A stretch of 17,081 bases of DNA from Panacagrimonas sp052387335 (GTDB lineage Bacteria > Pseudomonadota > Gammaproteobacteria > Nevskiales > Nevskiaceae): contig JBQTJH010000081.1 of the NCBI GenBank assembly GCA_052387335.1, positions 1-17,081 on the forward strand, written 5' to 3'. Below, piece after piece: positions 7,874-15,272 of this stretch. The notes under the pieces were generated by a model. That model saw only the letters and a list, made by a program, of their open reading frames with translations, did no database searches and was not told the origin of the DNA. Numbering within the stretch: position 1 is the first letter of the stretch; every line of letters begins with the position of its first letter. Position numbers and translations under genes: made by a program.

Positions 7874-9862
7874 TCAGCCGTCTTTCTCGAACTCCACCAG
7901 CTCAGCGCCCTCAGGCACCTGGTCGCCCAGCGCAAACCGATACGCGATCAGCCGCCCCTTGGCCGGCGCACTGATGGCGTGCTCCATCTTCATGGCTTCC
8001 ATCACCAGCAGCGGCGCGCCCTTGTCGATCAGGCTGCCAGGTTCGGCCAGCAGGGCGATGATCTTGCCCGGCATGGGCGCCGTCAGGCCACCCGCCGTGC
8101 TCTCGTTTTCGCCGGCATGGAGCAGCGCATCCTCATGCTGAATGACGTAGCGCTGGCCGTTGACGAACAGGTACAGCGACTCCTTGTGCTCAATGCAGCG
8201 TGCATCCAGCTGCGACGCACCGAGCTGCACCTCTAGCCGACCGTCGGCCTGCAACCGACCCCGAGCAAGCACGCCGTCCAGGCCTAGTTGATCGTGCGGG
8301 TGGTACTGCACTGCAACTTCGGCGGTTTGCTCTGCGCACTTGAACTGCATGCGACGCGAACACTGCGCGTTCAACCGCCAGGCATCGGATGAGGTCCACG
8401 GCGAATGCGGTTCCTGCGTCGTCCGCGGAGCGCGCGCTGCTTCGATCCGGGTCTGCGCGAAGGCGGCCAACTGAAACACCTCAGCCGGTAGCGGCGCAGC
8501 GGGCGGAAACAGCACCGCACGCTCGCGCTCGATCAAGCCGGTATCGACCTGGCCATCGCGAAACGGCTGACAGCCGATCAGCCGCGACAGAAATTCCACG
8601 TTATTGCCTACGCCGACGATGTGAAAATCCGCCAGCGCCTTGAGCATGCGATCACAGGCGCCCTCGCGGTTGTGATCCCAGACGATGAGCTTGGCCAGCA
8701 TCGGATCGTAGTGCGGACTCACCGCGTCGTTCTGCTCCACTCCGCTATCGACCCGGACGTGATCCGAAGCCGGCGGCGGCGCGAAATACGCGAGCCTGCC
8801 GATGGACGGCAAAAAACCCTTGTCCGGTTCTTCGGCGTAAATACGCACTTCAATCGAATGCCCACGCAGCGGCACTTGGGCCTGTGTCAGTGGCAGCGAC
8901 TCACCTGCCGCCACACGAATCTGCCACTCCACCAAGTCCAGGCCGGTGATCATCTCGGTCACCGGATGTTCCACCTGCAGGCGCGTGTTCATCTCCATGA
9001 AGAAGAACTCACCGCTGCCGCCCTGATCAGCGATGAACTCGACTGTGCCGGCGCCGACATAGCCGACCGCGCGCGCCGCATCGCAGGCTGCCTGGCCCAT
9101 GGCCGCACGTCGCTCGGCGCTCATGTGCGGCGCGGGCGCCTCTTCAATCACCTTCTGATGGCGCCGCTGCGCAGAGCAGTCACGCTCGTGCAGATGAATC
9201 ACCTTGCCGTGGGTGTCGCCAAACACCTGGATCTCGATGTGCCGTGGGCGTTGCAGGTATTTTTCGATCAGCACCTTGTCGTCACCGAAGCTCGCCCGCG
9301 CCTCGCGCTGGCAGGACGCAAGACCCGCCGCAAACTCGGTCGACTGCTCCACCACGCGCATGCCCTTGCCACCACCACCGGCCGAGGCCTTGATCAGCAC
9401 CGGATAGCCGATGCGATCCGCCTGCTGCTGGAGCAATGCGGGGTCCTGATCGTCGCCGTGATAGCCCGGCACCAGCGGCACGCCGGCCTTCTGCATCAGC
9501 GATTTCGCTGCGGATTTGGAACCCATGGCGCGGATCGCGGCCACCGGCGGACCGATGAACACCACGCCCGCCTCGGCGCAGGCCTGCGCGAATCCCTCGT
9601 TCTCCGACAGGAAGCCGTAACCCGGATGCACCGCCTGCGCGCCGCAGGCTTTGGCCACTTCAAGAATCTTGTCGCCACGCAGATAGCTTTCGCGCGACGC
9701 GGCGGGCCCAACGCAGAACGCTTCTTCCGCGAGCCTTACGTGCCGTGCCTTGGCGTCCGCCTCCGAATACACCGCGACGGTGCGGATGCCGAGCTTGCGA
9801 CAGGTGGCAATGACCCGGCAGGCGATCTCGCCGCGGTTGGCAATCAGGATTTTGGTGAACAT
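7874..9862 (-). CDS. liuD: Methylcrotonyl-CoA carboxylase, alpha (biotin) subunit
   Basis: This subunit carboxylates its own biotin with ATP and bicarbonate and passes the carboxyl group to the LiuB subunit, which makes 3-methylglutaconyl-CoA in leucine degradation. The 662-residue product has a biotin carboxylase region (residues 1 to about 446, starting MFTKILIANRGEIACRV, with ATP-grasp ASAGGGGKGMRV and EMNTRLQVEHPVTE), a linker region, and a C-terminal biotinyl domain with the biotin-accepting K625 in EAMKMEH. The substrate is inferred from the adjacent liuA and liuB. The ATG at 9862 fits the family start; a longer start at 9883 would be translated from the inverted repeat upstream. It follows the GxxExxY gene by 50 bases. 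Confidence 0.93.
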   Translation of the reverse strand: MFTKILIANRGEIACRVIATCRKLGIRTVAVYSEADAKARHVRLAEEAFCVGPAASRESYLRGDKILEVAKACGAQAVHPGYGFLSENEGFAQACAEAGVVFIGPPVAAIRAMGSKSAAKSLMQKAGVPLVPGYHGDDQDPALLQQQADRIGYPVLIKASAGGGGKGMRVVEQSTEFAAGLASCQREARASFGDDKVLIEKYLQRPRHIEIQVFGDTHGKVIHLHERDCSAQRRHQKVIEEAPAPHMSAERRAAMGQAACDAARAVGYVGAGTVEFIADQGGSGEFFFMEMNTRLQVEHPVTEMITGLDLVEWQIRVAAGESLPLTQAQVPLRGHSIEVRIYAEEPDKGFLPSIGRLAYFAPPPASDHVRVDSGVEQNDAVSPHYDPMLAKLIVWDHNREGACDRMLKALADFHIVGVGNNVEFLSRLIGCQPFRDGQVDTGLIERERAVLFPPAAPLPAEVFQLAAFAQTRIEAARAPRTTQEPHSPWTSSDAWRLNAQCSRRMQFKCAEQTAEVAVQYHPHDQLGLDGVLARGRLQADGRLEVQLGASQLDARCIEHKESLYLFVNGQRYVIQHEDALLHAGENESTAGGLTAPMPGKIIALLAEPGSLIDKGAPLLVMEAMKMEHAISAPAKGRLIAYRFALGDQVPEGAELVEFEKDG

Positions 9863-9867
9863 TTTAT

Positions 9868-9900
9868 TTGCCACGGAGGACACAGAGTTTCACGGAGAAA
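9868..9900 (+). repeat. Left inverted repeat of the GxxExxY element
   Basis: This 33-base end runs from TTGCCACGGAGG to CACGGAGAAA. It matches the reverse complement of 10282-10314 at 27 of 33 positions, with four of the six differences clustered in one 4-base block (GTTT here, TGGA in the right end). It begins 5 bases upstream of the liuD start codon and therefore forms most of the liuD leader. Confidence 0.85.
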
Positions 9901-9912
9901 AAATTTTCATGC

Positions 9913-10296
9913 TCAGACCACACGCCGCTTGAACTGCGCTTTCGGGCCGAAGTTCAGAAGCAATCCCACTCTCAGGCCAGTCGCTTTCAGATAGTTCAGT
10001 AGCTGTGCCTCGTTAGGCGCGTTCAGCGCGGCGACCGCTTTGACCTCTACTACGACGCTGCGCTCAACGACCATGTCGAGCTTGAAGTCACCCAGCTTCT
10101 GTCCCCGGAACCGAACCGCGACGGGCAACTGTCGCTGGACGGTCAGTCCGTTGCCCTGCAGTACGATCTCAAGTGCGCTCTCGTAAATTCCTTCGAGAAA
10201 CCCATGACCCAGTTCGGTATGGACCTCAAAGAAACATCTGAGGATCGCGTCGGCAATCTCGCCATGTAGGAGGCTGTTGCCTTTCTCCGTGTCCAT
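9913..10296 (-). CDS. GxxExxY family protein, PD-(D/E)XK nuclease-like
   Basis: The 127-residue product carries the eponymous motif G32-F-L-E35-G-I-Y38, then D74 in DFKLDMVV, E84-V-K86 and Q98 with Y102 (QLLNYL), followed by the family-typical GLLLNFG and FKRRVV end. The E...D...ExK...Q layout is that of the PD-(D/E)XK nuclease superfamily, to which I recall the GxxExxY group being assigned. The catalytic activity and biological role are not known to me. The ATG at 10296 lies inside the right inverted repeat; an in-frame TTG at 10314, also in the repeat, is an alternative. It sits between liuB and liuD in the same orientation but has no evident role in leucine degradation. Confidence 0.85.
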   Translation of the reverse strand: MDTEKGNSLLHGEIADAILRCFFEVHTELGHGFLEGIYESALEIVLQGNGLTVQRQLPVAVRFRGQKLGDFKLDMVVERSVVVEVKAVAALNAPNEAQLLNYLKATGLRVGLLLNFGPKAQFKRRVV

Positions 10297-10314
10297 CCGT
10301 GTACTCCGTGGCAA
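10282..10314 (-). repeat. Right inverted repeat of the GxxExxY element
   Basis: Read on the minus strand, this end contains GCCACGGAGTACACGGA followed by TGGA and CACGGAGAAA. The ATG start codon of the GxxExxY gene is formed within it (ACGGATGGACACGG). It ends 9 bases from the liuB stop codon. Confidence 0.85.
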
Positions 10315-10323
10315 CAGCGCTTC

Positions 10324-11931
10324 TTACATCCTGAACACGCCGAAGCGCGTCTGCGCGACGGGGGCGTTCAGTGCCGCGGACAGCGCGAGCGCCAGCGTAC
10401 GGCGCGCCTGCGCCGGATCGACGATGCCGTCATCCCACAGCCGCGCCGTCGCGTAGTACGGGCTGCCTTGCGCCTCGAACTGCGTGCGCGTCGGGGCCTT
10501 GAATTTCTCCTCGTCCTCCGCGCTCCAGGTCTTGCCCTGGGATTCGAGGCCGTCACGGCGCACGGTGGCCAGCACGCTCGCGGCCTGCTCGCCGCCCATC
10601 ACCGAGATCTTCGCGTTCGGCCAGGTCCACAGGAAGCGCGGCGAATAAGCGCGGCCGCACATGCCGTAATTGCCGGCACCAAAGGAGCCGCCGATCAGCA
10701 TGGTGAACTTCGGGACCCCAACCGTCGCCACCGCGGTGACGAGCTTGGCGCCGTCCTTGGCGATGCCGCCGTTCTCGTACTTGCGGCCGACCATGAAGCC
10801 CGAGATGTTCTGCAGGAACAGCAGCGGAATGCCACGCTGGCCGCAGAGCTCGATGAAGTGCGCGCCCTTCTGCGCCGACTCCGAATACAGGATTCCGTTG
10901 TTGGCGAGGATGCCGATGGGATAACCGTGTACGTGCGCGAAACCCGTCACCAGCGTCGCGCCGTAGCGCGATTTGAACTCGTCGAGCCGCGAACCGTCGA
11001 CCAGCCGCGCGATGACCTCGCGCACGTCGTAGGGCTTGCGCGTGTCGGCGGGAATCACGCCGTACAGCTCTTCCGGATCGTAGGCCGGGTCTTCCGGCGC
11101 AAGCATCGCGACGTTCGGCGACTTCACCGTGTTGAGATGCCCGACGATGCGCCGCACCGTGGCCAGCGCGTGGTGATCGTTCTCCGCGAAGTGATCGGCC
11201 ACGCCCGAGATGCGCGTGTGTACATCGGCGCCGCCGAGATCTTCAGCACTCACCACTTCACCGGTCGCCGCCTTCACCAGCGGCGGGCCGCCGAGGAAGA
11301 TCGTGCCCTGCTCTTTCACGATCACGGTCTCGTCCGACATCGCCGGCACATACGCGCCGCCCGCCGTGCACGAGCCCATAACGCAGGCGATCTGCGGAAT
11401 GCCGAGCGAGGACAGGTTGGCCTGGTTGTAGAAGATGCGGCCGAAGTGATCGCGGTCCGGGAACACCTCGTCCTGCAGCGGCAGGAACGCACCGCCGGAA
11501 TCGACGAGATACACGCACGGCAGGCGGTTCTCGCGCGCGATCTCCTGCGCGCGTGGATGCTTCTTCACCGTCATCGGGTAATACGTGCCGCCTTTGACCG
11601 TGGCGTCGTTGGCCACGATCAGCACCTCGCGGCCCGCCACGCGCCCGATGCCGGTGACCATTCCGGCGGCCGGCACTTCGTCGCCGTACATGCCGTTGCC
11701 GGCGAGTGCGGAGAGTTCGAGGAATGCGCTGCCCGGATCGAGCAGCAGGTTCACGCGCTCGCGCGTAAGCAGCTTGCCGCGCGCGGTGTGCTTTGCGCGC
11801 GCGGCTTCGGAACCACCGAGCGCGGTCTGCGCGGTCTTGGCACGCAACTCATCGACCAACCGTGTCATCAGCTCGCGATTGGCCGCGAACTCGGGTGAGC
11901 GGGGATTGACCTTGGACTTTATCGCCGACAT
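10324..11931 (-). CDS. liuB: Methylcrotonyl-CoA carboxylase, beta (carboxyltransferase) subunit
   Basis: This is the carboxyltransferase subunit that transfers CO2 from biotin on LiuD to 3-methylcrotonyl-CoA. The 535-residue product is the normal length for the family. It has the N-terminal crotonase-like half (ARGKLLTRERVNLLLDPGS, then GGTYYPMTVKKHPRAQEIA, PCVYLVDSGGAFLPLQ and MGSCTAGGAYVPAMSDE) and the C-terminal half (YPIGILANNGIL, FLQNISGFMVG, GSFGAGNYGMCGRAYSPRF). The KKHPRAQEIA segment and the liu neighbours separate it from propionyl-CoA carboxylase. The start ATG at 11931 is 23 bases after the solo repeat element; the stop is 9 bases before the GxxExxY element. Confidence 0.95.
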   Translation of the reverse strand: MSAIKSKVNPRSPEFAANRELMTRLVDELRAKTAQTALGGSEAARAKHTARGKLLTRERVNLLLDPGSAFLELSALAGNGMYGDEVPAAGMVTGIGRVAGREVLIVANDATVKGGTYYPMTVKKHPRAQEIARENRLPCVYLVDSGGAFLPLQDEVFPDRDHFGRIFYNQANLSSLGIPQIACVMGSCTAGGAYVPAMSDETVIVKEQGTIFLGGPPLVKAATGEVVSAEDLGGADVHTRISGVADHFAENDHHALATVRRIVGHLNTVKSPNVAMLAPEDPAYDPEELYGVIPADTRKPYDVREVIARLVDGSRLDEFKSRYGATLVTGFAHVHGYPIGILANNGILYSESAQKGAHFIELCGQRGIPLLFLQNISGFMVGRKYENGGIAKDGAKLVTAVATVGVPKFTMLIGGSFGAGNYGMCGRAYSPRFLWTWPNAKISVMGGEQAASVLATVRRDGLESQGKTWSAEDEEKFKAPTRTQFEAQGSPYYATARLWDDGIVDPAQARRTLALALSAALNAPVAQTRFGVFRM

Positions 11932-11954
11932 TTTTTGAACCCTGTAAATCGTTA

Positions 11955-12025
11955 GCCACGGAGTACACGGAGTTTCACGGAGACAACTACGTCTCTACTC
12001 CGTGTTGATCCGTGTACTCCGTGGC
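11955..12025. repeat. Empty (MITE-like) derivative of the GxxExxY element
   Basis: This 71-base unit starts GCCACGGAGTACACGGA-GTTT-CACGGAG and ends, on the opposite strand, with GCCACGGAGTACACGGA-TCAA-CACGGAG. The 17-base tips are identical to each other. The left tip shares its GTTT block with the left end of the larger element, and the right tip corresponds to its right end. The middle adds an inner GAGAC/GTCTC dyad, so the whole unit can fold into one long hairpin. It lies between liuA and liuB and contains no gene. Confidence 0.8.
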
Positions 12026-12032
12026 AATAACT

Positions 12033-13196
12033 TCAAACCGTCTCGTTGAACAACTCGCGCCCGATCAGCATGCGCCGGATCTCGGAGGTACCCGCACCGA
12101 TCTCGTAGAGCTTGGCATCGCGCCACAGACGGCCGGTGGCGTAGTCGTTGATGTAGCCGTTGCCGCCGAGCGCCTGGATCGCCTGCCCGGCCATCCATGT
12201 CGCCTTCTCGGCGGAGTACAGGATTGCGCCGGCCGCGTCCTTGCGCGTGGTCTCGCCGCGATCCGCCGCCTTGGCCACCGCGTAGACGTAGGAGCGGCAC
12301 ACGCTCAGGCCGACGTACATGTCGGCGAGCTTGCCCTGCATCAACTGGAACTGGCCGATGCTCTGCCCGAACTGCCGACGCTCGTGAACATACGGCAAGG
12401 TCACATCGAGGCAGGCCTGCATCAGCCCCAGCGGTCCGCCCGAGAGCACGATGCGCTCGAAGTCGAGACCGGACATCAGCACGTTGACGCCCTTGCCTTC
12501 GAAACCCAACACGTTCTCCACCGGCACCTCGCAATCCTGGAACACCAGCTCGCAGGTATTGGAGCCACGCATGCCGAGCTTGTCGAGCTTCTGCGCGGTG
12601 GAGAAGCCCTTGAAGTCCTTCTCGATGATGAAGGCCGTGATGCCGCGCGGGCCGGCACCGGCATCGCTCTTGGCGTAGACGATCAGCGTGTCTGCATCCG
12701 GACCGTTGGTGATCCACATCTTGTTGCCGTTGAGCACGTAGCGATCACCGACCTTGTCCGCGCGCAGTTTCATGCTCACCACATCGGAGCCCGCGCCCGG
12801 CTCGGACATGGCGAGCGCGCCGACGTGTTCGCCGGAAATCAGCTTCGGAAGATATTTCTTCTTCTGCGCCTCGCTGCCGTTCTTGCGCAGCTGGTTCACG
12901 CACAGATTGGAGTGCGCGCCGTAAGACAGGCCGATGGACCCGGACGCGCGCGAGATTTCCTCCATCGCGATGACGTGGGCGAGATAGCCCATGTTGGTGC
13001 CGCCGTATTCCTCCTCGACGGTCAAGCCCAGCACACCCAGCTCACCCAGCTTGCGCCAAAGCGGCATTGGGAACTGGTTGTCGCGGTCGGTTTGCTCGGC
13101 CAGCGGCGCGATTTCCTTTTGCGCGAACTGCCAGACCGCTTCACGCAGCGCATCACTGTCTGCGCCTAGATCAAAATTCAGATTATTGAGGTTCAT
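12033..13196 (-). CDS. liuA: Isovaleryl-CoA dehydrogenase
   Basis: This FAD-dependent acyl-CoA dehydrogenase oxidises isovaleryl-CoA to 3-methylcrotonyl-CoA, the substrate of LiuB/LiuD, and passes electrons to ETF. The 387-residue product has the family motifs ALAMSEPGAGSDVVSMK (residues 127-143), KMWITNGPDA, ERRQFGQSIGQFQLMQGKLADMY and QALGGNGY. The catalytic glutamate is at the isovaleryl-type position, E247 in SGLDFERIVLSGGPLG. The straight-chain position has glycine instead (YEIGAGTSEIRR), which is diagnostic for isovaleryl-CoA dehydrogenase. It is the first gene of the liu operon, divergent from the TetR gene. Confidence 0.95.
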   Translation of the reverse strand: MNLNNLNFDLGADSDALREAVWQFAQKEIAPLAEQTDRDNQFPMPLWRKLGELGVLGLTVEEEYGGTNMGYLAHVIAMEEISRASGSIGLSYGAHSNLCVNQLRKNGSEAQKKKYLPKLISGEHVGALAMSEPGAGSDVVSMKLRADKVGDRYVLNGNKMWITNGPDADTLIVYAKSDAGAGPRGITAFIIEKDFKGFSTAQKLDKLGMRGSNTCELVFQDCEVPVENVLGFEGKGVNVLMSGLDFERIVLSGGPLGLMQACLDVTLPYVHERRQFGQSIGQFQLMQGKLADMYVGLSVCRSYVYAVAKAADRGETTRKDAAGAILYSAEKATWMAGQAIQALGGNGYINDYATGRLWRDAKLYEIGAGTSEIRRMLIGRELFNETV

Positions 13197-13267
13197 GCGT
13201 CATCCCGGACCTGCCTGGCCCGCTCCGGAGGATGGGTTGGACTTCCAGTCTAGCCTCGATTCGATAT

Positions 13268-13289
13268 AAAGTGAATCAATATTCATTTT
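13268..13289. promoter_or_regulatory. Candidate TetR operator in the liuA / tetR divergent region
   Basis: A near-perfect palindrome of 22 bases: arms TGAAT and ATTCA separated by CAAT, extended outward by AAA and TTT with one mismatched pair. It lies in the AT-rich part of the 112-base divergent interval, about 20 bases upstream of the tetR ATG, and overlaps a TATAAA at 13265-13270 that could serve as a -10 element on the plus strand. Size and symmetry suit a TetR-type dimer. I could not fix a -35/-10 pair for either direction with confidence. Confidence 0.6.
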
Positions 13290-13308
13290 GTTATTTCACG
13301 TTCAGCGC

Positions 13309-13956
13309 ATGGCACGAAGCATGGCGCGCAAGCGCTCTCCTTTGATGGAAGAACGTCTGGCCGATAATCGCCAGCGCATCCTGCTGTCGGCGCGCAAGCT
13401 GGTGGCGCAGGGCGGTTTTCGCGCGGCGCAGATCGCCGCCGTTGCGGCCGATGCCGGCTTGTCCACGGGTTCGATCTACCGCTATTTCCCGTCCAAGGCC
13501 GAGTTGTTTGTCGAGGTGCTGGGCGAAGCGGTTCGACACGAGATTGACATTCTCAATTTTATCGTGCGCGCCGACGGCAGCGCGCCACAGCGCTTGCAGC
13601 GAGCGGTCGAATCCTTTGCCCGCCGCGCGTTCGAAGGACCGTTCCTGGCCTATGCCTTCATCGCCGAACCGGCCGATCAGGAAGTGGATGCCGAGCGTAT
13701 CCGCGCGCGCCGCGCCTTCGGCAATGTGTTCAAGACCGTGCTGCGCGAAGGGATCGCGAGTGGCGAGTTTCCCGAGCAGAACATCGAGGTATCCGCAGCC
13801 TGTATCGTCGGCGCTTTTACCGAGGCCCTGATCGGTCCGATTGGCCAGGCCCGTAGCGCAGCTAGGCAGCGCGACCAGGTCATCCATGCCATCAGCACCT
13901 TTTGCCTGCGGGCGGTTTCGGCTGCGCAGACGCCCGCGGCGCGCCGCCGATCCTGA
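13309..13956 (+). CDS. TetR/AcrR family transcriptional regulator, probable liu repressor
   Basis: The 215-residue product has an N-terminal DNA-binding domain (about residues 20-66). It opens with RQRILLSARKLVAQGGF and has a helix-turn-helix near residues 37-60 ending in the classic GLSTGSIYRYFPSKAELF. The rest is a variable ligand-binding domain with AYAFIAEPADQEVDAER. It is divergent from liuA across 112 bases that hold a palindrome, so control of the liu genes (and itself) by an acyl-CoA ligand is likely. TetR-type regulators of leucine degradation (LiuQ) are known in other proteobacteria; I cannot tell whether this is an orthologue. Start codons at 13321 or the TTG at 13288 are alternatives. 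Confidence 0.85.
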   Translation: MARSMARKRSPLMEERLADNRQRILLSARKLVAQGGFRAAQIAAVAADAGLSTGSIYRYFPSKAELFVEVLGEAVRHEIDILNFIVRADGSAPQRLQRAVESFARRAFEGPFLAYAFIAEPADQEVDAERIRARRAFGNVFKTVLREGIASGEFPEQNIEVSAACIVGAFTEALIGPIGQARSAARQRDQVIHAISTFCLRAVSAAQTPAARRRS

Positions 13957-14093
13957 ACCCGATCAGGATGCAGCACCGGCCGCGCGCCCTGACGCTGCGT
14001 CGCTACGCCAAGGCGGTCAATAGCCGCAGGCATGAGAAACTGCGCGCCCCGCGACTCCGCGCGCGGATCCACACCAGTGATGGGACTCTTGAT

Positions 14094-15272
14094 ATGGCGA
14101 ACAAGCGCAAATACGAAGTCGTGTTGTTCGGCGCCACGGGCTTTACCGGGCAACTGACCGCGCAGTATCTGGCTGAGCACGGCGGCGACACGCTGCGCTG
14201 GGCCTTGGTGGGCCGCAATCTGGACAAGCTCGAACAGGTGCGCGCGCGCTTGGCTGAGGCCTATCCACACTGCGCCGAACTGGATCTGTTGCAGGCCGAC
14301 GCCACCGATGCGGACGCCTTGCGCAAGGTCGCCGCCACCACCAAGGTCGTGATCACCACGGTCGGCCCTTACATCCGCTACGGCGAGGCGCTGGTCGCGG
14401 CCTGTGCTGAACAGGGCACCGACTACGTCGATCTCACCGGCGAACCGGAGTTCGTCGACCGCATGTGGTTGGGCTACCACGAGCGGGCACGCCAGTCCGG
14501 TGCACGCATCGTCAACGCCTGCGGCTTCGATTCGATTCCGCACGATCTGGGCGCGTATTTCACGGTGCAGCAACTGCCCGAAGAGGTACCGCTGACGGTC
14601 GAGGGTTTCGTCAAGGCCGGTGGCGAGATTTCCGGCGGCACCTGGCATTCTGCGATCACCGCTTTTTCGCGCCTGCGAGAGACGACGAAGGTGGCCAAGG
14701 AACGTCGCTCGCGCGAGGGCTGGCCGGTGGATCGCAAGATTGGTTCGACGCCGCAGCGGATTCGCTTCTACAGACAAATGAACAGCTGGGTCGTGCCGTT
14801 TCCCAGTATCGATCCGCAGGTCGTGCGCAGATCGGCCGCATCCGACGAACGTTATGGTCCGGCCTTTCGCTACGGACATTTCATTCAGGTCAAGAAGCTC
14901 AGCAGCGTGGCGGCGCTGGTGGGCGGTGCCGGCGCGGCCATGGTCGGTGCGCAGTTCAAGCTCACGCGCAATCAATTGCTGAAATTCCGTGATCCCGGCC
15001 AGGGGCCGGACGAAGCCAAGCGCGCCAAGGCCTGGTTCCGCGTGCGTTTCGTCGGACGCGGCGGCGGCCAGCGCGTGCTGACCGAGGTCAGCGGCGGCGA
15101 CCCCGGCTACGGAGAGACCGCCAAGATGCTGGCCGAGTCAGCGCTGTGTCTGGCGCGTGATCGTCTGCCCAAGCGCGCGGGCGTCATCACACCGGCAAGC
15201 GCGATGGGCAACAAGCTGATCGAGCGCCTGCAGGCGGCGGGCATCGAGTTCAAGGTGCTGGAGTCGGCATGA
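14094..15272 (+). CDS. Saccharopine dehydrogenase-like NAD(P)-binding oxidoreductase (trans-acting enoyl reductase-like)
   Basis: The 392-residue product has a Rossmann-type nucleotide-binding start with GATGFTG at residues 13-19. It continues with ALVGRNLDKLEQ, VVITTVGPYIRYGEALVAACAEQGTDYVDLTGE and NACGFDSIPHDLGA. These features mark the saccharopine dehydrogenase-like group that includes the mycobacterial trans-acting enoyl reductase Rv2953. The substrate is not evident; a role in acyl or lipid metabolism is suggested by that relative and by the nearby liu genes. The start at 14094 was chosen because the family begins a few residues before the nucleotide motif; the frame is open upstream but without family-like residues. 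It follows the TetR gene by 137 bases and overlaps the DUF423 gene by 4 bases. Confidence 0.85.
   Translation: MANKRKYEVVLFGATGFTGQLTAQYLAEHGGDTLRWALVGRNLDKLEQVRARLAEAYPHCAELDLLQADATDADALRKVAATTKVVITTVGPYIRYGEALVAACAEQGTDYVDLTGEPEFVDRMWLGYHERARQSGARIVNACGFDSIPHDLGAYFTVQQLPEEVPLTVEGFVKAGGEISGGTWHSAITAFSRLRETTKVAKERRSREGWPVDRKIGSTPQRIRFYRQMNSWVVPFPSIDPQVVRRSAASDERYGPAFRYGHFIQVKKLSSVAALVGGAGAAMVGAQFKLTRNQLLKFRDPGQGPDEAKRAKAWFRVRFVGRGGGQRVLTEVSGGDPGYGETAKMLAESALCLARDRLPKRAGVITPASAMGNKLIERLQAAGIEFKVLESA

Larger units (their letters stand above)
9868..10314. mobile_element. Inverted-repeat element carrying a GxxExxY nuclease-like gene
   Basis: A unit of about 447 bases bounded by 33-base imperfect inverted repeats encloses a single gene and fills the whole liuB-liuD intergenic interval. 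The repeat consensus is GCCACGGAGTACACGGA, four variable bases, then CACGGAG. A second, empty unit with the same ends is at 11955-12025. No transposase is encoded and no obvious target duplication is visible, so any movement would have to depend on the GxxExxY protein, on host factors or on an enzyme elsewhere. Mobility is inference from the paired ends and the second copy. Confidence 0.6.

Noticed and set aside
8621..9994. A 457-residue plus-strand frame opposite liuD
   Set aside because: It is a GC-driven antisense shadow of the biotin carboxylase subunit and shows no domain of its own.
9868..10314. The GxxExxY unit considered as a classical insertion sequence
   Set aside because: No transposase is encoded and no clear target-site duplication is visible at its ends, so it is reported only as a possible non-classical mobile unit.
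10468..11898. A 476-residue plus-strand frame opposite liuB
   Set aside because: Composition is typical of an antisense shadow, and liuB is complete with all conserved motifs.
9868..12025. The repeated CCACGGAG motifs considered as a CRISPR array
   Set aside because: They are paired inverted ends of two separate units, not regularly spaced direct repeats with unique spacers, and no cas gene is present.
13957..14093. The 137-base gap after the TetR gene considered for a small gene or promoter
   Set aside because: No convincing start with a ribosome-binding site, no hairpin terminator and no clear -35/-10 pair were found.
13677..14975. A 432-residue minus-strand frame across the TetR and oxidoreductase genes
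   Set aside because: It covers two well-supported plus-strand genes and the gap between them, and shows no family motif.
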